From: Finegoldia magna ATCC 29328
Lineage (GTDB): Bacteria; Bacillota; Clostridia; Tissierellales; Peptoniphilaceae
DNA length: 64,000 bases
Reading direction: 5' to 3'
Assembly: GCF_000010185.1 (NCBI RefSeq)
Contig: NC_010376.1
Span: 1,621,501-1,685,500, forward strand
Made by a program: the position numbers and the translations under genes
Shown here: piece after piece, positions 17,773 to 26,098 of the stretch
Numbering within the stretch: position 1 is the first letter of the stretch
Layout of the letters: each line of letters begins with the position of its first letter
The notes under the pieces: generated by a model
Databases searched by the model: none
Seen by the model: only the letters and a program-made list of their open reading frames with translations
What the model was told of the DNA's origin: nothing

Positions 17773-17822
17773 TTAATCAAATAAATAATTTGGTTAATTA
17801 ATTATATATCGGAGGTGTTTTA

Positions 17823-18209
17823 ATGAAAAAAATAATAATATTCGTATTGATAATTTTCCTATTAATATATTTCTTTTATTTATTTCATACAGCTAAAAAA
17901 GAAGAAAATATAGTACAGTTGGGAGTAGAATGTGAGATAATAGACGTTAATAGATCCGACAAAACGCTTACAATTATAGGCGCTGATAGTGGCAGGAAAA
18001 TTATTCAACAAGAGTCAAAAATTGACTGCAAAGATTTAGAAAAAGATGGCAAAATAGTAAAATTTAATTCCTCAAACCAACCAAATATTTTAAAATTTGA
18101 TGATTTAAAACAATCTGACAGGATTAAAATAAATATAGATGAAAAACAACTACAAAACAATAATGAATTTTTGAAAGTAAAACAAATCGAATTGGTAAAC
18201 AAAAACTAG
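17823..18209 (+). CDS. Membrane-anchored protein of unknown function
   Basis: A 128-residue protein with one N-terminal membrane helix (about residues 3-22) and a small extracellular, beta-rich part. No motif was recognised. A strong GGAGG and its own promoter and terminator indicate a real single-gene unit. Confidence 0.65.
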   Translation: MKKIIIFVLIIFLLIYFFYLFHTAKKEENIVQLGVECEIIDVNRSDKTLTIIGADSGRKIIQQESKIDCKDLEKDGKIVKFNSSNQPNILKFDDLKQSDRIKINIDEKQLQNNNEFLKVKQIELVNKN

Positions 18210-18246
18210 AATAATTGGCTACAAACGCCAATTATTCTAGTTTTTT
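18204..18246. terminator. Strong bidirectional terminator
   Basis: A perfect 16-bp stem (18204-18219 with 18227-18242, start AACTAGAATAATTGGC) with a 7-base loop and T runs on both sides lies between converging genes. Confidence 0.88.
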
Positions 18247-18251
18247 AATTT

Positions 18252-19421
18252 TTATCTTGTTAACAATTTCTTATACAAATTATCCACCATTATCGCTCCA
18301 AATGGTGCAGTGATCAAAATAGAAATAACCGCTACAGTCAATGCCATATCCCCCACTTTCAATCCCATCGATAGAGGAATTGCACCGATTGCTGCTTGCA
18401 CAGTTGCTTTTGGAGTGTAGGCTACCATGCAGAATAATCTTTCTTTTGGTGTTAATTTTGTCTTCAAAACAGATGCATACACGCCCACCATTCTGATTAT
18501 CAAGGCACAAATCACCAAAACAACCACCATGATTCCAGAATTTATCGCGTATTTTACATTTACAGTCGCTCCTACTAATACGAACAAGAATATTTCTGCG
18601 CCAACCCACAATTTGTTGTATTTTTCTGATAATCTTTCCGCCAAATCTTCGTAAATCTTCTTCATAACCATGGACAATGCCATTATTGCGATGAGTCCCG
18701 AAAATGGAATTGGTGTTATTTTTTCCAATTCTAAAAGCAAGAACGAAATGCTCAATATAATCAAAACTTTTACTGTGTCACGCATGTGAAATCTCTTGAA
18801 AAATTTCACCAACACAAATCCTATTCCAGCTCCTACGACACTTCCTATCAAAATAGAAAAAGGAATGGCGATGAATTTGAACACATTGATGTCTCCTGTT
18901 TGTGCGAGAGATGTCAGCGATGTGAACACAACAATGCAGAAAACATCGTCGCAGCTACTTCCAGCCAAGATAAGTTGTGGGATTTTGTGTTCATCTCCGT
19001 AGCCTTCTTCGATAAGTCGTATCATTCGTGGAACGACAACCGCTGGAGACACCGCAGCGATTATCGATCCGATTATAAATGCATCCAACACATCAACCTT
19101 CAAAAATATCGGCGCGAAGATTCCCACAGCGCACATTTCAAAAACTGCCGGTACGAAACACATTAACACCGCTGGTCGTCCGATTTTTTTCAAATCGTCG
19201 ATGTCCAGCGACAATCCTGCACGAGTCAAGATTATTACCAGCGCAATAGTTCTCAGTTCAGATGAAATGTCAAGAATTTTCTTGTCAATAAGATTCATCG
19301 CGAACGGTCCGAGAGTTATTCCAACTATTAAAAATGCCAATATCGGTGGCAATTTTATTTTTTTGAAAAATTTTCCCAAAATCAACGATAAAATAATTAT
19401 AAAAGCTATACTTTTTAACAT
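18252..19421 (-). CDS. Cation:proton antiporter
   Basis: A 389-residue membrane protein with about twelve helices and the fold of sodium/hydrogen exchangers (CPA family). ILTRAGLSLDIDDL near residue 65 and AAVSPAVVVPRMI near residue 125 carry the conserved acidic and proline positions. It exchanges Na+ or K+ for H+ across the membrane. It lacks the regulatory TrkA-type domains of KefC proteins. Confidence 0.9.
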   Translation of the reverse strand: MLKSIAFIIILSLILGKFFKKIKLPPILAFLIVGITLGPFAMNLIDKKILDISSELRTIALVIILTRAGLSLDIDDLKKIGRPAVLMCFVPAVFEMCAVGIFAPIFLKVDVLDAFIIGSIIAAVSPAVVVPRMIRLIEEGYGDEHKIPQLILAGSSCDDVFCIVVFTSLTSLAQTGDINVFKFIAIPFSILIGSVVGAGIGFVLVKFFKRFHMRDTVKVLIILSISFLLLELEKITPIPFSGLIAIMALSMVMKKIYEDLAERLSEKYNKLWVGAEIFLFVLVGATVNVKYAINSGIMVVVLVICALIIRMVGVYASVLKTKLTPKERLFCMVAYTPKATVQAAIGAIPLSMGLKVGDMALTVAVISILITAPFGAIMVDNLYKKLLTR

Positions 19422-19442
19422 AAAATTTCTCCTTTATATAAT

Positions 19443-19483
19443 AAAAAAGCTGATGATATCTGTAAAAAACAGAAGTCATCAGC
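19443..19483 (-). terminator. Terminator after the gene at 19534
   Basis: GCTGATGA and TCATCAGC pair, with inner CTGT/ACAG pairs, and are followed by TTTTTT on the minus strand. Confidence 0.75.
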
Positions 19484-19533
19484 AAAATTTTTGCGTTTTA
19501 GTTAATAACAAGGGAGCACTTCATTCCCCAAAT

Positions 19534-19950
19534 CTATTTCCATGAAAGTTCAAACTTACCACATGCTTTGTTGTAGTTGAAAACCAAGCGGTATTTCTCG
19601 GATTCGTTCAAATAATCAGAAGAAAATCCATTCATCTTGTTCAATTCGAACACTTTGTTTCCCAATGAATCTATGAGGCTTACTGTAACATTGCCGCTTT
19701 CCAATTCATTGTCCAAATTAAAATCGTAAAATCCACTTTTCTTGACTTTGAATACTTTTGTAGCTTTTCCGCTAGTTTTTTTCAAACTTGCGTGGATATT
19801 GTCTTCCAAAATTCCTTGTGTTTGATAAAACCACAAGGCAGACATGCTCCTAAAATATCCAATTCCATTCATATACATAAAGTATCCCACTGCAACAATT
19901 GCAATTACCGAAAAAATAATTAATGAGCTCGGCTCACTGGGTAAATCCAT
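19534..19950 (-). CDS. Membrane-anchored protein of unknown function
   Basis: A 138-residue protein with one membrane helix near residues 9-26 and a beta-rich extracellular part (VKKSGFYDFNLDNELESG, VSLIDSLGNKVFELNK). No family was recognised. GGAGGATTT precedes the start codon. Confidence 0.65.
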   Translation of the reverse strand: MDLPSEPSSLIIFSVIAIVAVGYFMYMNGIGYFRSMSALWFYQTQGILEDNIHASLKKTSGKATKVFKVKKSGFYDFNLDNELESGNVTVSLIDSLGNKVFELNKMNGFSSDYLNESEKYRLVFNYNKACGKFELSWK

Positions 19951-20023
19951 AATAATAAATCCTCCATATATTTCAAAATTTTCTGATAATAATATACCAC
20001 AACGAAAAATTTTTTACAATAAA

Positions 20024-21529
20024 CTACAACACCAATTCTTCTAGTATTTTGACATTTTTAATCACAATGACCTTGGTTCCAATCAAATCGATGTATCCAA
20101 GCTTTTTGAATTCTCCTAATTTTCTAGTAATAGTTTCTCTTGTAAGTCCAGAATAATTTCCAAGTTCTTCTCTGTTCATCGCAAGGTCTAGCCTTATTCC
20201 GTCCTTAGTTTCCACTCCCATTGTATCTTTTAATCGTAATAAAAGCGCCGCAGTTTTCATAGTAGCATTGCTAGTGGATAATCTTTGCACCAAATCTTCT
20301 GCAAGTCTAATTCTTTCGAAACTTTTCTTCAAAATTTTAGTAAGAGCAAGTGGTGAATTTATCAAATATTTATTGAAAATATCTCTAGGAATCATTATAA
20401 CTTCACAGTCTGTCAATGCTTGACCCATGTAGATGTATTTTACATCTTCCAAAATATTATGACCACCCACAAAATCATTTTCGTGATACAAATACAGAAT
20501 TTGTTCTCTTCCATCAATTGTATTGTGAAAAACTTTTATCGTTCCTTTGTGGATTACATACATGTTTTCGGCAGAATCTCCAGGCTTAAAGAGGTAGTCT
20601 TCTGCTTTTAATTTAAGAAATTTCATTTTTTCAATTGCTTCATCGTAATCGACATTGTCAATTCCTTTAAAAAGCTCCACATCTTTTATAGCTTCCAACA
20701 AGTATTTTTTATTATCTTCCATATCAAATTGCTCCTCTGTTATTTTCCTAGCTTGAAAATTCAAAGCTTCATCACGTCTGCTGTCGCTTACGGTCTTGGC
20801 AAATTGTGCATTAACGTATTTTTCAAATTTTTCTGCAACTTTTTTATCCATCGCTTCGACATTTTCAAGGAAGTATTTTCTACCCAAATTTTTGTATTTG
20901 TATACTCCACCTAAATGATATGGTAAAATTTCAATTCTTTCAACCATATTTTTTATTTTATCTAAAGATTCTACAAACTTATCCATTTCTTCGTAGTTAT
21001 CGGTAAATCCTGGAACCATGACATGTCTCGCCCAAATATTTCCGCAAAATCCATTAGATTCTAAATCATTTACAAATTCTAGGAAATTCTTGTCTTCCAT
21101 AAATGTAATTTGCTTGTACAATTTGGAGTCGAAAGCTTTGAAATCAAGTAGTATTGTATCTATATATGGAAGAATTTCAGAGTAGTATTTTTTATCGCCA
21201 ACACCAGATGTATCCAAGCAAGTGTTGAATCCTTCTTGTTTGAGTCTTTTCACCAATTCTTTTAAGAATTCTCCCTGCAACAGAGGTTCTCCTCCAGAAA
21301 TCGTGACTCCGCCTTCTTGTCCGTGATACGGCTTGTATCTTCTCGCTATTTTTATAATTTCATCTACCGTGTATTCTTTTCCACCATGTATGTTTTGAGA
21401 ATCTGGATTGTGGCAGTAAACGCATTTCAATGGACAACCTTGCAAGAAAAATATAGTTCTGTTTCCCGGTCCATCGACAAGTCCCATAGTTTCGATAGAA
21501 TGCACATAACCTTTTATTTCATTGTCCAT
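20024..21529 (-). CDS. Pyruvate formate-lyase activase fused to a CRP/FNR-family regulator
   Basis: One open frame of 501 residues. Residues 1-245 are a complete PflA: radical SAM cluster Cys32, Cys36, Cys39 (GCPLKCVYCHNP), SGGEP at 78-82, and the usual 245-residue length. It installs the glycyl radical in PflB. Residues 283-395 are a cyclic-nucleotide-binding-type beta roll (KPGDSAENMYVIHKGTIKVF) and 425-490 a winged helix with recognition helix SGLTRETITRKL. Arg464, Glu465 and Arg469 match the RExxxR contact set of CRP. An internal ATG at residue 270 (20720-20722) has AGGAG nine bases upstream and would yield a free 232-residue regulator. FNR-type N-terminal cysteines are absent. It follows pflB on the same strand. 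Confidence 0.93.
   Translation of the reverse strand: MDNEIKGYVHSIETMGLVDGPGNRTIFFLQGCPLKCVYCHNPDSQNIHGGKEYTVDEIIKIARRYKPYHGQEGGVTISGGEPLLQGEFLKELVKRLKQEGFNTCLDTSGVGDKKYYSEILPYIDTILLDFKAFDSKLYKQITFMEDKNFLEFVNDLESNGFCGNIWARHVMVPGFTDNYEEMDKFVESLDKIKNMVERIEILPYHLGGVYKYKNLGRKYFLENVEAMDKKVAEKFEKYVNAQFAKTVSDSRRDEALNFQARKITEEQFDMEDNKKYLLEAIKDVELFKGIDNVDYDEAIEKMKFLKLKAEDYLFKPGDSAENMYVIHKGTIKVFHNTIDGREQILYLYHENDFVGGHNILEDVKYIYMGQALTDCEVIMIPRDIFNKYLINSPLALTKILKKSFERIRLAEDLVQRLSTSNATMKTAALLLRLKDTMGVETKDGIRLDLAMNREELGNYSGLTRETITRKLGEFKKLGYIDLIGTKVIVIKNVKILEELVL
20722..20736 (-). promoter_or_regulatory. Internal ribosome site and start within the pflA-crp fusion
   Basis: On the minus strand the codons for Glu-Glu-Gln-Phe-Asp read GAGGAGCAATTTGAT and form AGGAG nine bases before the ATG of Met270. 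The resulting product would begin at the natural N-terminus of a CRP-family protein. Confidence 0.55.
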
Positions 21530-21545
21530 AATTTTCTCCCATCGT

Positions 21546-21571
21546 CAAAAAGGGCATACAAATATGCCCTT
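21546..21571 (-). terminator. Terminator between pflB and the pflA fusion
   Basis: AAGGGCATA and TATGCCCTT pair around a 4-base loop and are followed by TTTTT on the minus strand. Some read-through must occur if the activase is expressed from the pflB promoter, since no clear promoter follows. Confidence 0.75.
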
Positions 21572-21583
21572 AATAAAATTTAT

Positions 21584-23860
21584 TTATACAAACTCATGGA
21601 ATGTTCTGTTGATTACATCTAGTTGATGTTCGCGGTCTAATTGGTTAAATCTTACAGCGTATCCTGAAACTCTTATAGTTAGGTTAGGATATTTTTCTGG
21701 ATTTTCCATCGCATCTTCCAACAATTCACGATCCATTACGTTAACATTCAAATGGAATGCGTCTTGGTTGAAATATCCATTCATGATGTTTGTCAAGTTT
21801 GTTATTCTTTCTTCTTCGTTTTTGCCAAGTGCATTTGGAATGATTGAGAAAGTATTTGAAATTCCGTCTTGATTTACGTTCTTGTAAGGCATTTTTGCTA
21901 CAGAGTTCAATGAAGCAAGTGCTCCTGATTTGTCTGCGCCATTCATTGGGTTTGCTCCTGGTGCAAATGGTTCGCCTTTTTTACGTCCATCTGGTGTGCT
22001 ACCAGTTTTCTTACCGTAAGTTACATTTGAAGTTATTGTCAACAAACTCAAAGTGTGCTCTGCGTTTCTGTAAGCTTTTGTTTTTCTCAAAGATTCTATG
22101 AAATACTTACTTATAGCTATTGCCAAATCATCTGCCCTGTCATCGTCATTTCCGTATCTTGGGAAATCTCCTTCAACTTCAAAATCCACAGCCAATCCGT
22201 TTTCATCTCTGATTGGTTTTACTTTTGCATATTTTATTGCTGACAACGAATCTGCTGCAATGGCAATTCCTGCGATACCAAAAGCTATGAATCTGTGTAC
22301 TTCTGGGTCATGAAGAGCCATTTGTCCTTTTTCATAAGCGTATTTGTCGTGCATGTAGTGAATTGTGTTCATAGCATTCACGTAAACTTTCGCAAGTTTA
22401 TCGATTACTTTTTTGTAGTTCGCAACGACTTTATCGTAATCCAAAATTTCTGAATCGTCTTTTTCAATTCCATCTATTACAGTTACGATCTCGCCTGTTT
22501 TCTTGTCTCTGTAAACTTCGTCTACACCACCGTTGATTGAATACAAAAGTGCTTTTGCAAGGTTTGCTCTCGCTCCAAAATATTGCATTTGTTTTCCAAC
22601 TTGCATTGCAGATACACAACATGCGATTGCGTAGTCGTCTCCGTAAACATCACGCATAACATCGTCGTTTTCGTATTGAATGGAAGCTGTTTTGATACTC
22701 ATCATTGAACAGAAATCCTTGAAAGCGCGTGGTAAATTATCTGACCACAAAACTGTCATGTTTGGTTCTGGTGATGTATCGATGTTGATTAAAGTGTGCA
22801 AAAATCTAAATGAAGTTTTCGTAACCAAAGTTCTTCCATCAACGCCCATTCCACCGATTGATTCTGTAACCCAAGTAGGATCTCCAGCGAATAATTCATC
22901 GTATTCAGGAGTACGTAAATGTCTAACCATTCTAAGTTTGATGACTAATTGATCCACCAATTCTTGTGCACGTTCTTCATCTAAGATCCCTTTTTCCATA
23001 TCTCTTTTGATATAAATATCCAAGAACGCTGTGTTTCTTCCGATTGACATAGCAGCTCCGTTGTTTTCTTTTACTGCTGCCAAATATCCGAAATACAACC
23101 ATTGAACAGCTTCAGTCGCATTCATTGCTGGTCTTGATATATCAAATCCATAACTCATCGCCATGTCTTTTATTTCGTCAAAAGCTCTGATTTGTTCAGA
23201 AAATTCTTCACGTCTACGAATGATTTCTTCAGTAGCATCCCCTGTCAAATTTTCCTTGTCTCTAATTCTCATAGCTTTCAAATAATCTATACCATACAAA
23301 GCAATTCTTCTGTAATCGCCGATAATTCTTCCTCTTCCGTAAGCATCAGGAAGTCCTGTCAACAAACCAACTGATCTGAAAGTTCTCATTTCTTTTGTGT
23401 AAGCATCAAATGTTCCTTGGTTGTGTGTTTTTCTGTATTCATTGAATTTTTCTTTGATAACTGGATCCATTTCCAAACCATAAGCTTTCAAAGAATTTTC
23501 AACCATTCTAAAACCACCATATGGATTCATAATCCTTTTCATAGGTTCGTCTGTTTGTAATCCAAAAATAACTTCGTTGTCCTTGTCGATATATCCTGCA
23601 TCGAAATTATTAATTCCACTGAATCTTTCAAGATCAACCTTGATTTTCTTAGATTTTACTTCTTCGACGATCATATCGTTTACTTCGTTCCATAAAGTTT
23701 TAGTTTTTTGTGTTGGACCTACTAGGAAAGAATCATCCCCTTCGTATGGAGTGTAGTTTTGTTGAATAAAATCTCTGACATTGATTTCATCTGCCCAGTC
23801 TCCATCATTGAAACCTTCCCAAGCTTTTTTAAATTGTTCATTATCGAATAAATTGCTCAT
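21584..23860 (-). CDS. pflB: Pyruvate formate-lyase (formate C-acetyltransferase)
   Basis: A 758-residue glycyl radical enzyme converting pyruvate and CoA to acetyl-CoA and formate in the anaerobic cytoplasm. The catalytic cysteine pair is in [15 protein letters not shown] and the glycyl radical site is RVSGYAVRF near the C-terminus. Length matches the family. The promoter bears a CRP-like palindrome, and the activating enzyme follows downstream, fused to a CRP-type regulator. AAAAGGAG precedes the start. Confidence 0.97.
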   Translation of the reverse strand: MSNLFDNEQFKKAWEGFNDGDWADEINVRDFIQQNYTPYEGDDSFLVGPTQKTKTLWNEVNDMIVEEVKSKKIKVDLERFSGINNFDAGYIDKDNEVIFGLQTDEPMKRIMNPYGGFRMVENSLKAYGLEMDPVIKEKFNEYRKTHNQGTFDAYTKEMRTFRSVGLLTGLPDAYGRGRIIGDYRRIALYGIDYLKAMRIRDKENLTGDATEEIIRRREEFSEQIRAFDEIKDMAMSYGFDISRPAMNATEAVQWLYFGYLAAVKENNGAAMSIGRNTAFLDIYIKRDMEKGILDEERAQELVDQLVIKLRMVRHLRTPEYDELFAGDPTWVTESIGGMGVDGRTLVTKTSFRFLHTLINIDTSPEPNMTVLWSDNLPRAFKDFCSMMSIKTASIQYENDDVMRDVYGDDYAIACCVSAMQVGKQMQYFGARANLAKALLYSINGGVDEVYRDKKTGEIVTVIDGIEKDDSEILDYDKVVANYKKVIDKLAKVYVNAMNTIHYMHDKYAYEKGQMALHDPEVHRFIAFGIAGIAIAADSLSAIKYAKVKPIRDENGLAVDFEVEGDFPRYGNDDDRADDLAIAISKYFIESLRKTKAYRNAEHTLSLLTITSNVTYGKKTGSTPDGRKKGEPFAPGANPMNGADKSGALASLNSVAKMPYKNVNQDGISNTFSIIPNALGKNEEERITNLTNIMNGYFNQDAFHLNVNVMDRELLEDAMENPEKYPNLTIRVSGYAVRFNQLDREHQLDVINRTFHEFV

Positions 23861-23895
23861 ACATATCTCCTTTTCTTATTCTTAACGCTACATTA

Positions 23896-23956
23896 AGTAT
23901 ATGTTAAAAAAGTTTTAAATACTGTGATTATAATCACTCTTTGATAATTTTTATCA
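23896..23956 (-). promoter_or_regulatory. pflB promoter with CRP-like box and second palindrome
   Basis: The -10 is TATACT (minus strand, 23896-23901), giving a start near 23889. TGTGA-N6-TCACT lies at 23923-23938 and contains the perfect palindrome GTGATTATAATCAC; its centre is 23930.5, or -41.5 from that start, the class II activator position. The -35 is poor, as expected for an activated promoter. A further inverted repeat, TGATAA and TTATCA, is at 23942-23956. Confidence 0.7.
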
Positions 23957-24031
23957 TAGAAATCTTACAATCTTTCAATATTGCTTGTAAATAAGTAAAA
24001 AATAGGATATATTTTAATAATGGAGGGTTTT

Positions 24032-24544
24032 ATGAAAATAAAAATATCTAACGCAAAACTAATAATTCTAGCAATTCTAACATTTGTGATAGAAACAATC
24101 GCAGTTGCCTGGACACAAAATCTCACAGGAATTAATAGAATTTTCATTATAATTTCATTTACATTAATCACAACAATCGCACTTATTCTAAGTTTCATCT
24201 TGATTCAAGTGCTTCACAATATGATAATGGACAGAAAAATCGCCGGAGAAATCAGAAAATACATGCTGGATTACGAACAAAATGGAAATTTGGACAAATT
24301 ATTTCAAAATTTCAAAAAGATTAAGGACAAGCCAAAAACAGATTATGCAAAAAGCTTGTATTATTTCAACTTGGCGATTGCTTATGTGGAAGATCACCAA
24401 TTCCAAAAGGCGCGCGAAGTTTTGCAAAAATCAACTTTACAAAAATACAACCAATCTTTCGATCAGATTTTCAAAATGCTTTTGAATGATATCGACAAGC
24501 ACGAAAAAGAATACAACGAAGCCCAAAAAACGCCAGAAAATTAA
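24032..24544 (+). CDS. Membrane-anchored protein with TPR-like domain
   Basis: A 170-residue protein with two N-terminal membrane helices (about residues 8-26 and 38-60) and a helical cytoplasmic tail with TPR-like spacing (LYYFNLAIAYVEDHQFQKAR). It has the same plan as the protein at 11007-11684 and may be a shortened paralogue. The ATG at 24032 is chosen because GGAGG is positioned for it; an in-frame ATG at 24020 overlaps that site. Confidence 0.7.
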   Translation: MKIKISNAKLIILAILTFVIETIAVAWTQNLTGINRIFIIISFTLITTIALILSFILIQVLHNMIMDRKIAGEIRKYMLDYEQNGNLDKLFQNFKKIKDKPKTDYAKSLYYFNLAIAYVEDHQFQKAREVLQKSTLQKYNQSFDQIFKMLLNDIDKHEKEYNEAQKTPEN

Positions 24545-24552
24545 TTCTGGCG
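24531..24552. terminator. Bidirectional terminator
   Basis: CGCCAGAA and TTCTGGCG pair around AATTAA with T-rich sequence on both sides, between converging genes. It includes the stop codon of the plus-strand gene. Confidence 0.82.
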
Positions 24553-24559
24553 TTTCGTT

Positions 24560-25420
24560 TTATCTTATTCTAAGTCCCATTTCAGAGAATGTGTCTGCGT
24601 GGTCAAAATCGTGGTATTTGAATCCACGTTGGAACCATTCGTTTCTAAGTCTGGATGAACCGTGTGTGAATTTTTCCGGTTGAACGTATCCTTGTCCCAT
24701 TTTTTGAATGTGATCGTCGCCGACACTTTGTACAGCGCTGATAGCTTCTTCGATGTCTCCTTCTTCCAAGTAACCTTTTTCTTTGATGTAGTAGCTGAAC
24801 ACTCCTGCAAAATAATCCGCTTGTGTTTCCAATGCTACGGAATATTTGTTGGCGTCTTTTTCGTTCAATCTGCGTTGAATGTTGTGAACTCTATCCAAAA
24901 TCCCAAGCTCTTTTTGAACGTGGTGGCCAACTTCGTGCGCCAATACATAAGCCATCGCATAGTCTCCACCGTCAGCTCCAAGTTTTTTTGTCAACATATT
25001 GTAGAAAGTTACATCCATGTAAATTGTCTGATCCAACGAACAATAAAACGGTCCGACGTTTTTATCTGCATTTCCACATCCAGTTGACACCGCTCCTTCA
25101 AAGAAATGAAGTTTTGGTTCATTGTATGTTCTATTTATTTCAGAAAATTTTTCGTGCCACACATCTTCTGTGTCCTTCAACACAACACTAAGCATCTTTT
25201 CTGCTTGTTCAACTTCTCTGCTGCTCGCTTTTTCAGAATTGTTGACTTGTTGTTCTTGTCTGGTTCTTGGTTGATTGTTGATAATATCTCGTGGATTTCC
25301 ACCAAACAAAGAATACACAATTACAAGCAACAATAATCCCACTCCACCGATTTTAACTGGTCCGCCACCGGATGATCCTCTGCTTACATTTGAACTTCCT
25401 TGTCTACCTTGCCATTTCAT
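24560..25420 (-). CDS. Neutral zinc metallopeptidase, YpfJ family
   Basis: A 286-residue protein with a glycine/serine-rich N-terminus, one membrane helix near residues 26-40 and a metallopeptidase domain. The zinc site is LAHEVGHHVQ (HExxH) and a later ALETQADYFAG provides the third ligand region. Cys-Gly-Asn-Ala and FYCSLDQTIYMD fit the YpfJ/PF04228 family. The physiological substrate is unknown. Confidence 0.88.
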   Translation of the reverse strand: MKWQGRQGSSNVSRGSSGGGPVKIGGVGLLLLVIVYSLFGGNPRDIINNQPRTRQEQQVNNSEKASSREVEQAEKMLSVVLKDTEDVWHEKFSEINRTYNEPKLHFFEGAVSTGCGNADKNVGPFYCSLDQTIYMDVTFYNMLTKKLGADGGDYAMAYVLAHEVGHHVQKELGILDRVHNIQRRLNEKDANKYSVALETQADYFAGVFSYYIKEKGYLEEGDIEEAISAVQSVGDDHIQKMGQGYVQPEKFTHGSSRLRNEWFQRGFKYHDFDHADTFSEMGLRIR

Positions 25421-25471
25421 TTCTTGCCTCCAAATTGTAGTAATATCCTATTTAATTATTTATACCCAATT

Positions 25472-26098
25472 TTAATATTTTTCATTAGACTTGCTGGACA
25501 CTGCCACAAATTTCAAATCAGTGTAATTTCCATTCAACGTGTTTTTCATTTCTCGTAAAGTGTTCTTGGTAGTCACAATATCATCCAACACGAGAATTTT
25601 CTTGTCCGACAAATCAGCGTTCAGTTCAAAAGCACCTTTCAAATTTTCAATTCTTTGAAGCTGCGATAAATTGTGTTGAATTTTAGTTTCCTTCACTTTT
25701 ACAATCGCATCCGGCAAATACTCCATGTCCAGAATTTTTGCCACTTCCTTTGCAATCTCGTGAATGTGATCGAAGCCACGTTTGTTTATCTTGGATTGTG
25801 TCGAAGGAACTTTGAGCAAAGTGTAATCTTGTAAATTTTTTTGTTTGATTTTATCTGATACGACATCTGCCAAGAAATATCTCACAACTTCTTTGCGGCC
25901 AAGCTTGTAATCGTAGATGAGTTTTTTCGTAAGTCCTTGATAAAGTAACGGAAAATAACAATCCGTATCATCAATATCCCTGTGGCCATCAACGAAAACC
26001 AACTTGTCCAAGCAATCTTCGCACAACAAATATTTGTGTTGTTTTTTCTCATGACAAATTATGCAACGTTTTTGAAATAAAAAACTAAAATCCCTCAT
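25472..26098 (-). CDS. comF: ComF-family phosphoribosyltransferase-like protein
   Basis: A 208-residue protein with an N-terminal cysteine zinc finger (CIICHEKKQHKYLLCEDC) and a phosphoribosyltransferase domain whose PRPP loop is ILVLDDIVTTKNTL. ComFC proteins take part in DNA uptake in competent bacteria. Its start lies 14 bases inside the end of recD2, so the genes are coupled. A ComK-like gene and a sigma factor gene elsewhere in the window add weight to a competence setting. Confidence 0.88.
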   Translation of the reverse strand: MRDFSFLFQKRCIICHEKKQHKYLLCEDCLDKLVFVDGHRDIDDTDCYFPLLYQGLTKKLIYDYKLGRKEVVRYFLADVVSDKIKQKNLQDYTLLKVPSTQSKINKRGFDHIHEIAKEVAKILDMEYLPDAIVKVKETKIQHNLSQLQRIENLKGAFELNADLSDKKILVLDDIVTTKNTLREMKNTLNGNYTDLKFVAVSSKSNEKY

